In this document: positions 28,077 through 37,952 of the stretch, piece after piece
Layout: each line of letters starts with the position of its first letter
Position numbering within the stretch: position 1 is the stretch's first letter
Assembly (NCBI GenBank): GCA_902596675.1
Contig: CACJUO010000003.1
Location: 1 to 64,000 of the forward strand
DNA: 64,000 bases
Direction of reading: 5' to 3'
Source: an uncultured Pelagibacteraceae bacterium
Lineage (GTDB): Bacteria; Pseudomonadota; Alphaproteobacteria; Pelagibacterales; Pelagibacteraceae
Program-made: the position numbers and the translations under genes
The notes under the pieces: model-generated
What the model saw: only the letters and a program-made list of their open reading frames with translations
What the model was told of the DNA's origin: nothing
Databases searched by the model: none

Positions 28077-30194
28077 TTATAAACCTAGAGCTTCTCTCTG
28101 TTTTTTAGTCCAAGCAAGTGAAATTCTGTCTATAATTATTGCTAATAATACAATTCCTATACCTGCTGCCAACCCTCTACCGGTATCAGATCTTGCTAAT
28201 CCATTAAATACTTCCAAACCTAATCCTTTTCCACCAATTAAAGGTGTAACAATCTGCATTGCGAATGCCATAATTACTGTTTGATTAAATCCAATAACTA
28301 AACTTGGAATAGCTAATGGAAATTTAATTTTATTTAGAGTTTGTAATAAAGTACCACCAAATGAACGTGAAACCTCTGAGTAAGTCCCAGATACTTGAGT
28401 TAAACCTAAAGATGTTAATCGAATGATGGGTGGTATAGAGTATATAACTGTTGCAAGTACTGCAGATACTATTCCTCCTCCAAAAAACATTAAAACAGGA
28501 ATTAAATAACAGAAGTAAGGTAAAGTCTGCATGGCATCCAAAACCACGTTTTGAACATTTCTAAATCTCTCATTATAAGAGGCAATTATTCCAAGAGGAA
28601 CTCCAATTATAAAGCATAAAGCTACAGACACTAAAACAGATGATAGTGTTATCATTGATTGTGGCCATATCCCACAAGCACCAATGAAAAGTAATAATAT
28701 TGCTGTAATAATTGCAAATCTAATACCGACAGTAAAATATCCAATTGCTGCAAATACCCCTAATGTATACCACCATGGCACATGAGTTAAGAATATATCA
28801 AGTGGTCTTAAGAGTTTAAGATATACAAATCCCCTAAGAGCTTTTGTAAATGCAATAAAACTAGGATTAACAGTTAAAGATTCTACACTACTAGAAATCG
28901 GCTGCCTAATTGACAATCTCCACTCTTCAGGAAATGATCCTATACTTACCATATAAGAGTCAACGAATGAAATAGTCAGAACAAGTAAAAAAGAAGGTAT
29001 TATATAATATCTTCTAGAAATTATTTCACCAATATCTCTTGCTGTTTCTTTATTTGCTAAAGAAACACAAAATTCAAATACATACGCAATAAATTTTGTT
29101 AAATTTGTACAAACAAAATTAATTAAACCAGCTAAAAATTCTAAAGGCTTTTCTATAATTCTTACTATTGCAAATTTTTCCCAAGATTGTGGGAGTAAAT
29201 AAAATTTTTGAACATTCGATGGAAGTATTTGTTTTGTTTTGCTAAATGACATACTAAATCTATCAAACATTATTGCCATGAAAAGAATACAAAGTCCTCC
29301 TTCCATTGCCCACCCAACATCAAGTCTTCTAATTGCTTGCCATACTTGACCACCAATTCCTTCAGCTCCAATGAAACATGCCAAAACTACAAGTGCTAAA
29401 GCCATCATTATCACCTGATTAATTCCCATCATTATACTTGGTAGCGAGAGTGGAATTTTAATTTTAAATAGTAGTTGTAACTTACTTGATCCAAATGAGG
29501 TAGCAGACTCAATTGTTTCTGCTGAAACTTGTCTTATACCAGTATTTGTTAATCTTATTATTGGAGGCATTGAGTAAATCATAGTGGCTAATATTGCTGG
29601 CGCTCCTCCAATTCCAAAAAAGAAAAGAGCTGGAAAAAGATAAACAAACGCAGGCATTACTTGCATTGTATCTAAAATAGGCTTCATAAAATTTTCAAAC
29701 CTGTCACTTTGTGAACAAAGCACACCTAGAGTCACTCCAACTACGACACATAGTAAAACCGATAAACCCATCAATGCTACCGTTTGCAGAGATGGTTCCC
29801 ACATTCCTGTTGCACCCCAAAAATAAATGACAAATAAAGAGTACAATCCTAATCTTAAACCACCTGCAATTAAGCAAGGCAAAAATATTAATGCTGCAAT
29901 TAATAGCCAAGGTGAGTCGATAAGGAAATCTTCAACAAAGTAATATACATTTTTAATATAACTGGCTATTATTTTGGTAATCCATCTATAATTTTTCTTT
30001 AAATAATCTTCACCTTCATTAACCCATGCTGTAAATGTAAATTGATCAGTGACGACCTTTGGCATTTTTGAAGGACCATCGCTTTGAAAAGATAACCACA
30101 GTGCAACTAAAAATGTTATTAAGATTACAGAATATGTAATAATATTTTTTGATGAATTTGGCTTTCCTTGGATACTTGCTACTTCAGAAGACAT
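28077..30194 (-). CDS. proW: Tandem-fused glycine betaine-type ABC permease (two ProW domains in one polypeptide)
   Basis: Two homologous permease halves: ...MPPIIRLTNTGIRQVSAETIESATSFGSS... and ...IPPIIRLTSLGLTQVSGTYSEVSRSFGGT... Confidence 0.88.
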   Translation of the reverse strand: MSSEVASIQGKPNSSKNIITYSVILITFLVALWLSFQSDGPSKMPKVVTDQFTFTAWVNEGEDYLKKNYRWITKIIASYIKNVYYFVEDFLIDSPWLLIAALIFLPCLIAGGLRLGLYSLFVIYFWGATGMWEPSLQTVALMGLSVLLCVVVGVTLGVLCSQSDRFENFMKPILDTMQVMPAFVYLFPALFFFGIGGAPAILATMIYSMPPIIRLTNTGIRQVSAETIESATSFGSSKLQLLFKIKIPLSLPSIMMGINQVIMMALALVVLACFIGAEGIGGQVWQAIRRLDVGWAMEGGLCILFMAIMFDRFSMSFSKTKQILPSNVQKFYLLPQSWEKFAIVRIIEKPLEFLAGLINFVCTNLTKFIAYVFEFCVSLANKETARDIGEIISRRYYIIPSFLLVLTISFVDSYMVSIGSFPEEWRLSIRQPISSSVESLTVNPSFIAFTKALRGFVYLKLLRPLDIFLTHVPWWYTLGVFAAIGYFTVGIRFAIITAILLLFIGACGIWPQSMITLSSVLVSVALCFIIGVPLGIIASYNERFRNVQNVVLDAMQTLPYFCYLIPVLMFFGGGIVSAVLATVIYSIPPIIRLTSLGLTQVSGTYSEVSRSFGGTLLQTLNKIKFPLAIPSLVIGFNQTVIMAFAMQIVTPLIGGKGLGLEVFNGLARSDTGRGLAAGIGIVLLAIIIDRISLAWTKKQREALGL

Positions 30195-30273
30195 ATTATC
30201 TAAAATTTAAAATAAATAATTTTACTTTTAAAGAAAAATATTGTCTATTTTTGTGTTATTAAAATAACAAAAT

Positions 30274-31320
30274 ATGAATAATCAACCAAAAATAACGTGT
30301 TCAAATGTTTGGAAATTATTTGGTTCTGACGAACAAAGAATAATTAAAGATTTAGATAAAAGTTTATCAATAAAAGAAGTTCAAGAAAAAACCGGACATG
30401 TGGTTGCAGTAAAAGATGTTAGCTTTTCAATTGAGAAAGGTGAGACATTTGTTGTAATGGGTTTATCGGGAAGCGGAAAATCAACCTTAGTTAGATGTAT
30501 TTCAAGATTAATTGAACCAACGTCTGGAACAGTAAAAATGGATGATGTTGACGTAACGAAAATGAGCGGAAAAGAATTATTAGATTTAAGAAGAAATAAA
30601 ATGAGCATGGTTTTTCAACATTTTGGTTTATTTCCACATAGAACAGTTGTGGAGAATATTGGATATGGTTTAGAGATTAGAGGAAATAAAAAAAATGATA
30701 GAGTAGAAAAATCAATGGAAGTTTTAAAAATGGTTGGTTTAGAAGGTTGGCACAATAATTATCCAAGAGAACTATCAGGAGGAATGCAACAAAGGGTGGG
30801 TTTAGCTCGTGCATTAGCTGTAGATCCAGAAATTTTAATTTTTGATGAACCCTTTTCAGCATTAGATCCATTAATTAGAAGAGAAATGCAGGATGAACTT
30901 TTAAAGATTCAAGAAAAGTTACAGAAGACTATGGTATTTATTACTCATGATTTCTTAGAGGCAATTAAAATGGGTGATCATATTGCAATTATGAAAGATG
31001 GAGAAGTTTCTCAAGTAGGGACACCAGAGGAAATAGTTGCTAACCCCAAAGATCAATATGTAAAAGATTTTTGCGAAGATGTGCCAAAATACAAAGTCCT
31101 TAGTGCAAGCAAAGTAATGAGGGAAGAATGTTGTGACGATACAAAAAAAATGTTTGAAAACGGATCAAATAATATTCCTCACAATTCAAAAATAGAAACT
31201 TTAATTGATAAGCTTGTAGATACAGATCAGAAATTTCCAGTGGTTAATAGTGAGACAGGTGAGCTTATTGGTGAAATTGATAGAGCAATAGTTATGAAAT
31301 CAATGAAATCTGCTAGTTAA
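30274..31320 (+). CDS. proV: Second ProV/OpuAA-like ABC ATP-binding protein
   Basis: GLSGSGKSTLVRCISRLIEPTSG, LSGGMQQRVGLARALA, FDEPFSALDPLIRREMQ; C-terminal CBS-like DQKFPVVNSETGELIGEID. Confidence 0.88.
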   Translation: MNNQPKITCSNVWKLFGSDEQRIIKDLDKSLSIKEVQEKTGHVVAVKDVSFSIEKGETFVVMGLSGSGKSTLVRCISRLIEPTSGTVKMDDVDVTKMSGKELLDLRRNKMSMVFQHFGLFPHRTVVENIGYGLEIRGNKKNDRVEKSMEVLKMVGLEGWHNNYPRELSGGMQQRVGLARALAVDPEILIFDEPFSALDPLIRREMQDELLKIQEKLQKTMVFITHDFLEAIKMGDHIAIMKDGEVSQVGTPEEIVANPKDQYVKDFCEDVPKYKVLSASKVMREECCDDTKKMFENGSNNIPHNSKIETLIDKLVDTDQKFPVVNSETGELIGEIDRAIVMKSMKSAS

Positions 31321-32245
31321 TTTCTCTACTCACCTTAGTTTTTTTTTGTTTTACTTTATCTCTCCAAATTATAATCATTCCAGCAAACACAATTACGAAA
31401 ACTCCTGGAAATAATTGTTCCCAAGGAGCTTCATTAAAAAATAACCAGCCCAAAACAAATGATGAAGGAATGCCAAAATATTCAAACGAAGCCATCTTAC
31501 TTGCAGAGATTAATCTGTAAGAATAGATAAAAAGTATTGCTGCAGTACCTCCAAGAATACCAGTCAATGTCATAAGAAAAAAATCTTGAGTATTTTTTAT
31601 TTCTGCATGTCCAGTGGTCAATAAAAACAGTACAACACCACCAATTACATTAAATATTAAAGTATATAATTGAATTTTTGCTGTTGAGTGACCATCAGGT
31701 ATAAATTTTAAAATTATCACACTTAATGCCCAAGCTATCGCAGTTAGAATTGGAAATATTGAGTAAAAACTAAATATGTCACTTCCTGGCTGAACAATTA
31801 AAACAACTCCAAAAAAACCTATAAAAATTGCAGACCATCTATAAATACCAACCTTATCCTTTAAAAAAATTATCGATAAAATTACAATGAAAAATGGTGA
31901 AGAAAATGTAAGAACCATAGCAGTAGCAAATTCTAAGTTAATAACAGAAATAAATATAAATATATTCATTGATAAGAAAGCCAAACCTCTAAAAAAGCTT
32001 AAGATAATGAATTTATTGTTTAGGTTCCTAAAAACTGAAATGTGCTCTTTAGTAAATAAAATAAGTATAAATAAAGGGATTACCCCCGCAATATTTCTGA
32101 ATACTGCTAACTGAATTACAGTATATTCATTACCCAAAAACTTTATTACAACCATATACATATCCACACATAGTATTGCTAAGAGCATGGTAAATATTGC
32201 TAAATATGTTTTTTTTAAATCTGTTTTTTCTGAAGAAATATTCAT
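31313..32245 (-). CDS. EamA/DMT-family permease
   Basis: Two EamA repeats; DKVGIYRWSAIFIGFFGVVLIVQPG (shared with 13168..14118). Confidence 0.78.
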   Translation of the reverse strand: MNISSEKTDLKKTYLAIFTMLLAILCVDMYMVVIKFLGNEYTVIQLAVFRNIAGVIPLFILILFTKEHISVFRNLNNKFIILSFFRGLAFLSMNIFIFISVINLEFATAMVLTFSSPFFIVILSIIFLKDKVGIYRWSAIFIGFFGVVLIVQPGSDIFSFYSIFPILTAIAWALSVIILKFIPDGHSTAKIQLYTLIFNVIGGVVLFLLTTGHAEIKNTQDFFLMTLTGILGGTAAILFIYSYRLISASKMASFEYFGIPSSFVLGWLFFNEAPWEQLFPGVFVIVFAGMIIIWRDKVKQKKTKVSREIN

Positions 32246-32281
32246 TTATAATTTTTTAAAATTGTATACTTTATAAAAGAA

Positions 32282-33472
32282 ATGCAAAGTTTTAAACTTA
32301 ACGAAACTGATATTCTATCCAATCAAGATTGGACGTTTCCGACTAATATTGCATACGGTCCAGGTAGATTGAAAGAAATAGGTGGTATCTGTAATAATTT
32401 AAATATTAAAAACCCTTTAATTGTTACAGATAAAGGTAGCACAAAATTACCATTTATAATTAATTTACAAAATTATTTAAAAAGTTCTGATGTAAAATCC
32501 GATTTATTTTTTGATATATCTCCAAATCCAAGAGAAGATGAAGTTTCAAATGGTGTTAGTAAATTTAAAGATGGAAACCATGATGCTATAATTGCAATCG
32601 GTGGAGGCAGTGCCATGGATGGAGGAAAATTAATTTGCCTCACAGCAAACAATGACGTTCCATTAAGAGATTTTGAGTTTGAATTAACTCCGCCTAACAT
32701 TAGTAAGGATAACCCGTTCCCAAAAATTATAACTATTCCAACAACTGCTGGAACTGGAGCTGAAACAGAAATTTCAGCTATGGTTACTTATTTAAAAGAA
32801 GGCATGAAATTTTGTATGTGGCATCCAGATGTTAGACCTTCCTTAGCATTGTTAGATCCAGAACTAACTATTGGATTGCCAGCAAATTTAACGGCATGGA
32901 CTGGTGCAGATGCTTTAATCCATGGTATAGAGGGTTATTGTGTTCCTGGTTTCAATCCAATGTGTGATGGTGCTGCTTTAGAGGGTTTATCTTTGATATC
33001 AAAATCTTTAATCACAGCTGTAGAAGATCCTAGCAATATAGTTGCAAGAGGTGGAATGCATGTTGGATCTTGTTTAGCGGGAATTTCTTTTTTAAAAGGT
33101 TTAGGATTAGTACATGCTATTGCTCATATGGTTGGAGCCGAATACAATACTCATCACGGACTAACGAATGCAATAATATTACCTGTAGTTTTAAAATATA
33201 ATTTACCAGGTATGGAAGAAAAAGTTAAAAGAATGTCAGAGGCTATGCAATTTAAAGATCATTCTGTAGATGCATTTATATCAAACATTGAAAACATTCT
33301 TGATAGAATTAAAATTCCAAAAAGTTTGAGCGAAATTGGAGTCCCCGAGGATTGTGTTGATAGAATTGCTGAAAAATCAATGAAAGATCAAGCCTATGGA
33401 CAAAATCCTAGAAAAGCAACTTTAGAAGAAATAAAGGAAATTACTCTAGCATCCATTAAAAAAGCTAGGTAA
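32282..33472 (+). CDS. Iron-containing (group III) alcohol dehydrogenase
   Basis: AIGGGSAMDGGK, TIPTTAGTGAE, GADALIHGIEGY, GLVHAIAHMVGAEYNTHHGLTNA. Confidence 0.9.
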   Translation: MQSFKLNETDILSNQDWTFPTNIAYGPGRLKEIGGICNNLNIKNPLIVTDKGSTKLPFIINLQNYLKSSDVKSDLFFDISPNPREDEVSNGVSKFKDGNHDAIIAIGGGSAMDGGKLICLTANNDVPLRDFEFELTPPNISKDNPFPKIITIPTTAGTGAETEISAMVTYLKEGMKFCMWHPDVRPSLALLDPELTIGLPANLTAWTGADALIHGIEGYCVPGFNPMCDGAALEGLSLISKSLITAVEDPSNIVARGGMHVGSCLAGISFLKGLGLVHAIAHMVGAEYNTHHGLTNAIILPVVLKYNLPGMEEKVKRMSEAMQFKDHSVDAFISNIENILDRIKIPKSLSEIGVPEDCVDRIAEKSMKDQAYGQNPRKATLEEIKEITLASIKKAR

Positions 33473-33484
33473 TAGTAAATTCCC

Positions 33485-34903
33485 ATGCTTGAAAATAAAT
33501 CAGTTAAAGAAATTATTTCTTTAATTAAGAAAAAGGATGTTTCAGTAAAAGAAATAGTTGGCTTATATTTTGAAAGAATAAAAAAATTTAATCCATCTTT
33601 GAATGCTATTGTTTCAATTAAGGATGAAGAGGAAATAATTAAAGAAGCTGAGATTAAGGACAAAAATTTTGAACAGAATAAGCCGTTATTTGGCTTACCT
33701 CTTGCCTCTAAAGATTTGCTAGATGTAGTTGGTTTTCCAACCACTTATGGTTTTCCTAGATATAAAGATTATTTTCCAAAAAAAAATTCTATAATTGTTG
33801 ATCGTCAGATAGATGCTGGTGGATTAATAATTGGAAAGACAAATACTGCTGAATTAGGGGTGGGCGCTCATACAGCTAATAGATTATTTGGAATAACACC
33901 AAACATATATGGAAATAGTCAATCATCAGGTGGATCGAGTGGTGGAGCTGGTGTTGCAGTTGCAGCAAATTTACTGCCATTTGCTGATGGTACAGATATG
34001 ATGGGTTCTTGTAGAACACCTGCTGCTTACGCAAATGTTTATGGTTTTAGACCAACACCAGGATTACTTCCCGATTATCGAACAAATGAAAAAAAGAAAA
34101 ATCTTCCAGTTATTTCAACACCAGGATGTCTAGCCAGAACACCTGAAGATATGTCTATTTTTTTAGATGTCATAGTTGGAGAACATAAAGAAGATCCAAT
34201 TTCTTTCAGTTTAGATAATTCTTTTAGTGAGGTTAATTTAAGTGACCAGGAATTTTCAAAAATAAAAATTGGATGGTTATCTGATATGAATGGTAATTAT
34301 CAATATGATCCTGAGATAATTGAAATATGCAACAAACAACTTAACAATCTTGAAAAGTATAAAGTTATAATTGAAAACTTAAAACCAAAAATAGATGCTC
34401 ATAAATTATGGAATTGCTGGGGAACGTTGAGAGCAAAAAGTATTTATGAGGATATTATTACAATGAATATAAAAGATGTTAATGAAATGACTCCTCAAGC
34501 GATATGGGAATACAATAAAGGTATCAAACTTACAGATGAAGATGTAAAATCTGCTCTTAACTCAAGAATTGAATTATCAAATGATGTAAATAGTTTATTT
34601 GGTGATTTTGATTTTTTAGCTTTACCATCTCAACAATCATTTCCTTTTGATAAAAATTTAAGACACCCAGAAAAAATTAATGATAAATTAATGGATACTT
34701 ATCATAGATGGATTGAAATACATATATTTGCTAGTCTTTTTTACTTACCATCAATTTCTTTACCTATTGGTTTTAATAAAGAGGGATTTCCAATAGGTAT
34801 TCAAATTATAGCAAAACAAAAAGAAGATTTAAAAGTGATATCTTTTGCAAAAAGATATGAAGAAATTTTTAATTATTCTAAAATTAAACCAAAATTAAAC
34901 TAA
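33485..34903 (+). CDS. Amidase (amidase-signature family)
   Basis: LASKDLLDVVGFPTTYG, SSGGSSGGAGVAVAANLLPFADGTDMMGSCRTPAA Ser-cisSer-Lys triad. Confidence 0.88.
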   Translation: MLENKSVKEIISLIKKKDVSVKEIVGLYFERIKKFNPSLNAIVSIKDEEEIIKEAEIKDKNFEQNKPLFGLPLASKDLLDVVGFPTTYGFPRYKDYFPKKNSIIVDRQIDAGGLIIGKTNTAELGVGAHTANRLFGITPNIYGNSQSSGGSSGGAGVAVAANLLPFADGTDMMGSCRTPAAYANVYGFRPTPGLLPDYRTNEKKKNLPVISTPGCLARTPEDMSIFLDVIVGEHKEDPISFSLDNSFSEVNLSDQEFSKIKIGWLSDMNGNYQYDPEIIEICNKQLNNLEKYKVIIENLKPKIDAHKLWNCWGTLRAKSIYEDIITMNIKDVNEMTPQAIWEYNKGIKLTDEDVKSALNSRIELSNDVNSLFGDFDFLALPSQQSFPFDKNLRHPEKINDKLMDTYHRWIEIHIFASLFYLPSISLPIGFNKEGFPIGIQIIAKQKEDLKVISFAKRYEEIFNYSKIKPKLN

Positions 34904-35796
34904 TGGTCAGACACAAACATCATTTTAAAATAGCTTTTGCATTAGCAATAGCTGCTGGATCATGGGGAGTTTATTGGCTACCTCAAAGAATTTTAGAAGA
35001 TGGGGGACTCACTGGAGGTTGGGGAACAATTTCTCAAATGATGATCGGAATTTTATTACTTACACCCATCTCTTTGTGGAGAAAGTATAAAGGTCGTACA
35101 TCTGGTTTAGAAATTCCTTTTGTTGGTTTTTTAACCGGCAGTGGTTTTATATGTTACGCATTAAGTTTCTTGCTTACAGATGTTGTTAGAGCATTGATCA
35201 TGTTTTACATGATACCTGTCTGGACGACTATTTTTGAAATATATTTTTTAAAAAAAAGACCAGGTTTAGAAAGAGTTTTAACTTTAAGCTTAGCACTTGG
35301 GGGCTTGTGGGTAGTTTTCAGTCAATCTAATATCATACCATTACCACAAAATGCAGGAGATTGGTTGGCATTACTAGGAGGTGTACTATTTGGCGCTGGA
35401 TTAGTACGTTTAGAAATTTCTAAAACAGACGGTGTGTTTCCAGTAATCTTTTCTTTCTTCGTTTATGGGACAATATTTAACATTTTTGCTGGCTTTATTT
35501 TAAAAGATTACTTAGGACCTATGCCACCGATTGAATCCTTTGCATCAATGTTTACTTTTTTAGTTCTTATTTCAGTATTTTATTTTATTCCTACCGGAGT
35601 AGTTATAATGTGGTCTCCATCTGTTTTAGGTGCAGGCCTTTGTGCAATATTGTATTTAAGCGAAATAGTAGTTGGAGTTATATCAGCTGGCATTCTGACT
35701 GACGAAACATTTGGTTGGAGAGAAGTTGTTGGAAGTACAATGATTGTTGTAGGAGGAGTATTAGCTGTTGTTCTAGCACCAAAAGAAGAAAAGTAG
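34903..35796 (+). CDS. EamA/DMT-family permease
   Basis: Multi-TM, AIAAGSWGVYWLPQR...; C-terminal second repeat. Confidence 0.72.
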   Translation: MVRHKHHFKIAFALAIAAGSWGVYWLPQRILEDGGLTGGWGTISQMMIGILLLTPISLWRKYKGRTSGLEIPFVGFLTGSGFICYALSFLLTDVVRALIMFYMIPVWTTIFEIYFLKKRPGLERVLTLSLALGGLWVVFSQSNIIPLPQNAGDWLALLGGVLFGAGLVRLEISKTDGVFPVIFSFFVYGTIFNIFAGFILKDYLGPMPPIESFASMFTFLVLISVFYFIPTGVVIMWSPSVLGAGLCAILYLSEIVVGVISAGILTDETFGWREVVGSTMIVVGGVLAVVLAPKEEK

Positions 35797-36786
35797 ATGC
35801 TGTTTAAAGAAAAGTTTAAATCAAATTCAAAAATATTCTTAGATGGTGGAAATGGTTCTGAGATTGCAAACTTAGGAGGTGAGATGACGCCAGCTTTTTC
35901 TGCATTAGCAACAATCACAGCACCAGAAATTGTAAGACAAGTTCATGAAAATTTTATGGATGCAGGCTGTGATCTTATTACAGCAAATACCTTTAGCACT
36001 ACAAGACACAATATGAATAGCGTTAATAGAGGTAATGAAACAAAGGAGTTTATTGTTAGATCTGTCGAAATAGCCAAAAAGGCAATTAAGAATAAGGGAA
36101 AAGAAAATATAGTTGGAATAGCAGGGAGTATGTCGAATTTTTTCTCATTGAAGGAAAATGAATTTGTTCCAAACCCAAAATACATACCTTCATTTAGAGA
36201 GGAAGAGAGAAATTATAAAGAGGCTGCTAAAATCTTAAAAGAAGAGGGAGTCGATCTTTTAATTCTAGAAATGATATTAGATATAGATCACTCAAAAATC
36301 TTACTTAACTCTGCATTAGAAACTGGTTTACCTGTTTGGGTTGGACTTAGTTGCTGTATAAGCAAGTTTGATAATAACGTTATTGGAAGAAATTTTAGAG
36401 CTGAAAAAGAAAAATCACTTATTTATGATGAAAGTATATACAAAGAGCAACCAAAATTTATTCCTGATGACAAGATTGTTCTTTTAGATGATATTATGAA
36501 ATCTCTAACAAATATGGGCGGAGATGTTTATGGTATTATGCATACTTGGCTTGTTGATGCCTTCGATGGATTGAGGGTAATTAAAAATAATTGGCAGGGT
36601 CCAATTATGTTTTATCCAGAGATACATAAGTTTGATACAAAAACACATAAGGCAACAGTGACATACGCAGAGGATGAATTTGCTGATGAATGTGGAAAAC
36701 TAATTGATGATCAAATTCAAATTATCGGAGGGTGTTGTGGTGTCACAGATAATCATCTCAAAAAATTAATTTCTAGGTATTCTTAA
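35797..36786 (+). CDS. Homocysteine S-methyltransferase / betaine-homocysteine methyltransferase family
   Basis: FLDGGNGSEIANLGGE, ITANTFSTTRHNM, IIGGCCGVTDNHL zinc motif. Confidence 0.85.
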   Translation: MLFKEKFKSNSKIFLDGGNGSEIANLGGEMTPAFSALATITAPEIVRQVHENFMDAGCDLITANTFSTTRHNMNSVNRGNETKEFIVRSVEIAKKAIKNKGKENIVGIAGSMSNFFSLKENEFVPNPKYIPSFREEERNYKEAAKILKEEGVDLLILEMILDIDHSKILLNSALETGLPVWVGLSCCISKFDNNVIGRNFRAEKEKSLIYDESIYKEQPKFIPDDKIVLLDDIMKSLTNMGGDVYGIMHTWLVDAFDGLRVIKNNWQGPIMFYPEIHKFDTKTHKATVTYAEDEFADECGKLIDDQIQIIGGCCGVTDNHLKKLISRYS

Positions 36787-36794
36787 TTTTAATT

Positions 36795-37952
36795 TTAATT
36801 GTTAACTAAGTTTATCAACATATTAATCATATCAACTTTATAACTCTCTTTTGTTGCAGATTTTGTTTCCAATATTGAAAAGAATGCTGCGACTTTGCCG
36901 GTTTTAAAATTTGTTGCCAAAAACTGACCTCCATACCCAGAGTGTCCAATCATGTTACCTGATACCATTGTTGAATTTGAGTAATACAAATATTTATTTT
37001 TTGATAATTCCATGTATTTAGGTCCTAAATTTTTAATAGTTTTGTCTAAAAAAGAAGGTGATCCAACTTTTCTATTTCCAACCCCCGTACCTTTTCTTGC
37101 AAAAAGCAAACCCATTCTTAAAAAATCTCTTGTAATTAAACAACCACCACCAGACATCCATGGCATCCCATATCTATCAGAGGCAATATATAAACCTTCT
37201 TCAAAGCCAGCAGCTTCAACTGCTGATAAAACCCAATCTCTTAAAGTTCTTCCACTTACCTTTTCTACAATTAATCCTACTACATCAGTATTTGCAGATT
37301 TGTAAAATGCATATGCAGATTTATTTATTAAACTTTTGTTTTTAATTTTTTTAATTGTATTTAAATATTCTTCTTGGCTTAAATTATTTTTTAAATTTTT
37401 TGGAAGTCTCCAACCTCCAACGGGCTCATGTAAAAAAGAGGAAGAATATGCTTTAGTATAATCTTCGGTATAGGAATTTATAATATTCATATTCAAAACA
37501 TCTTGTACTTTCGCATTAGCGTAACCGCTTCCGATTTTAGGCAAATAATGTGAAACTTTTTTATTCAAATCTATTGATTTATTTTTCACAAGTTCACCTA
37601 CAAATAAGTTAACAAACATTTTAGTTATTGACATAATTGTCTGTGGTTGATTTTTTTTGAAATCTTTAGCGTATTTTTCAAATAATATATTTTGACCTTT
37701 GCCAACGATTATTGAACAAAAAGATTTATTTTTGATCATTTTTTTTACCAATGGTATTTTACTAATATTATTATTGGGTTTTGACTGTAGTTTTAATACT
37801 AGATCAGATCTCAGATAAAGACTGTACCTATTTATTTTATGTAAATTTCTGTAACCAAATCTTCTAGTTTTTGGAAGATTCCATAAAGCCTTATTATCTC
37901 TAATTGTTTTTAATTCAGGGTTTTTAACAGAAGCTAATTTTATTATTTTCAA
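36795..37952 (-). CDS. Serine hydrolase (beta-lactamase class C / 6-aminohexanoate-dimer hydrolase-like)
   Basis: SITK (SxxK) motif, YKSANTDVVGLIVEKVSGR, MPWMSGGGCLITRDFLRMGLL, HSGYGGQ; start moved from 38006 to TTG at 37952 to avoid a 58-nt overlap with msrA. Confidence 0.72.
   Translation of the reverse strand: MKIIKLASVKNPELKTIRDNKALWNLPKTRRFGYRNLHKINRYSLYLRSDLVLKLQSKPNNNISKIPLVKKMIKNKSFCSIIVGKGQNILFEKYAKDFKKNQPQTIMSITKMFVNLFVGELVKNKSIDLNKKVSHYLPKIGSGYANAKVQDVLNMNIINSYTEDYTKAYSSSFLHEPVGGWRLPKNLKNNLSQEEYLNTIKKIKNKSLINKSAYAFYKSANTDVVGLIVEKVSGRTLRDWVLSAVEAAGFEEGLYIASDRYGMPWMSGGGCLITRDFLRMGLLFARKGTGVGNRKVGSPSFLDKTIKNLGPKYMELSKNKYLYYSNSTMVSGNMIGHSGYGGQFLATNFKTGKVAAFFSILETKSATKESYKVDMINMLINLVNN

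Noticed and set aside
35780-35800. Possible SAM riboswitch (SAM-II/SAM-V, known upstream of bhmT/metY in marine alphaproteobacteria)
   Set aside because: The HMT gene starts immediately after the preceding stop, and the second copy has a 4-nt gap; no room for an aptamer.
35580-35918. 112-aa minus-strand ORF spanning DMT/HMT junction
   Set aside because: Antisense to two convincing genes; no SD or family signature.
36700-36830. AT-rich repeat-like TTAATTTTAATTTTAATTG at the HMT/serine-hydrolase junction
   Set aside because: Short low-complexity tract expected at this base composition; no array or periodicity.
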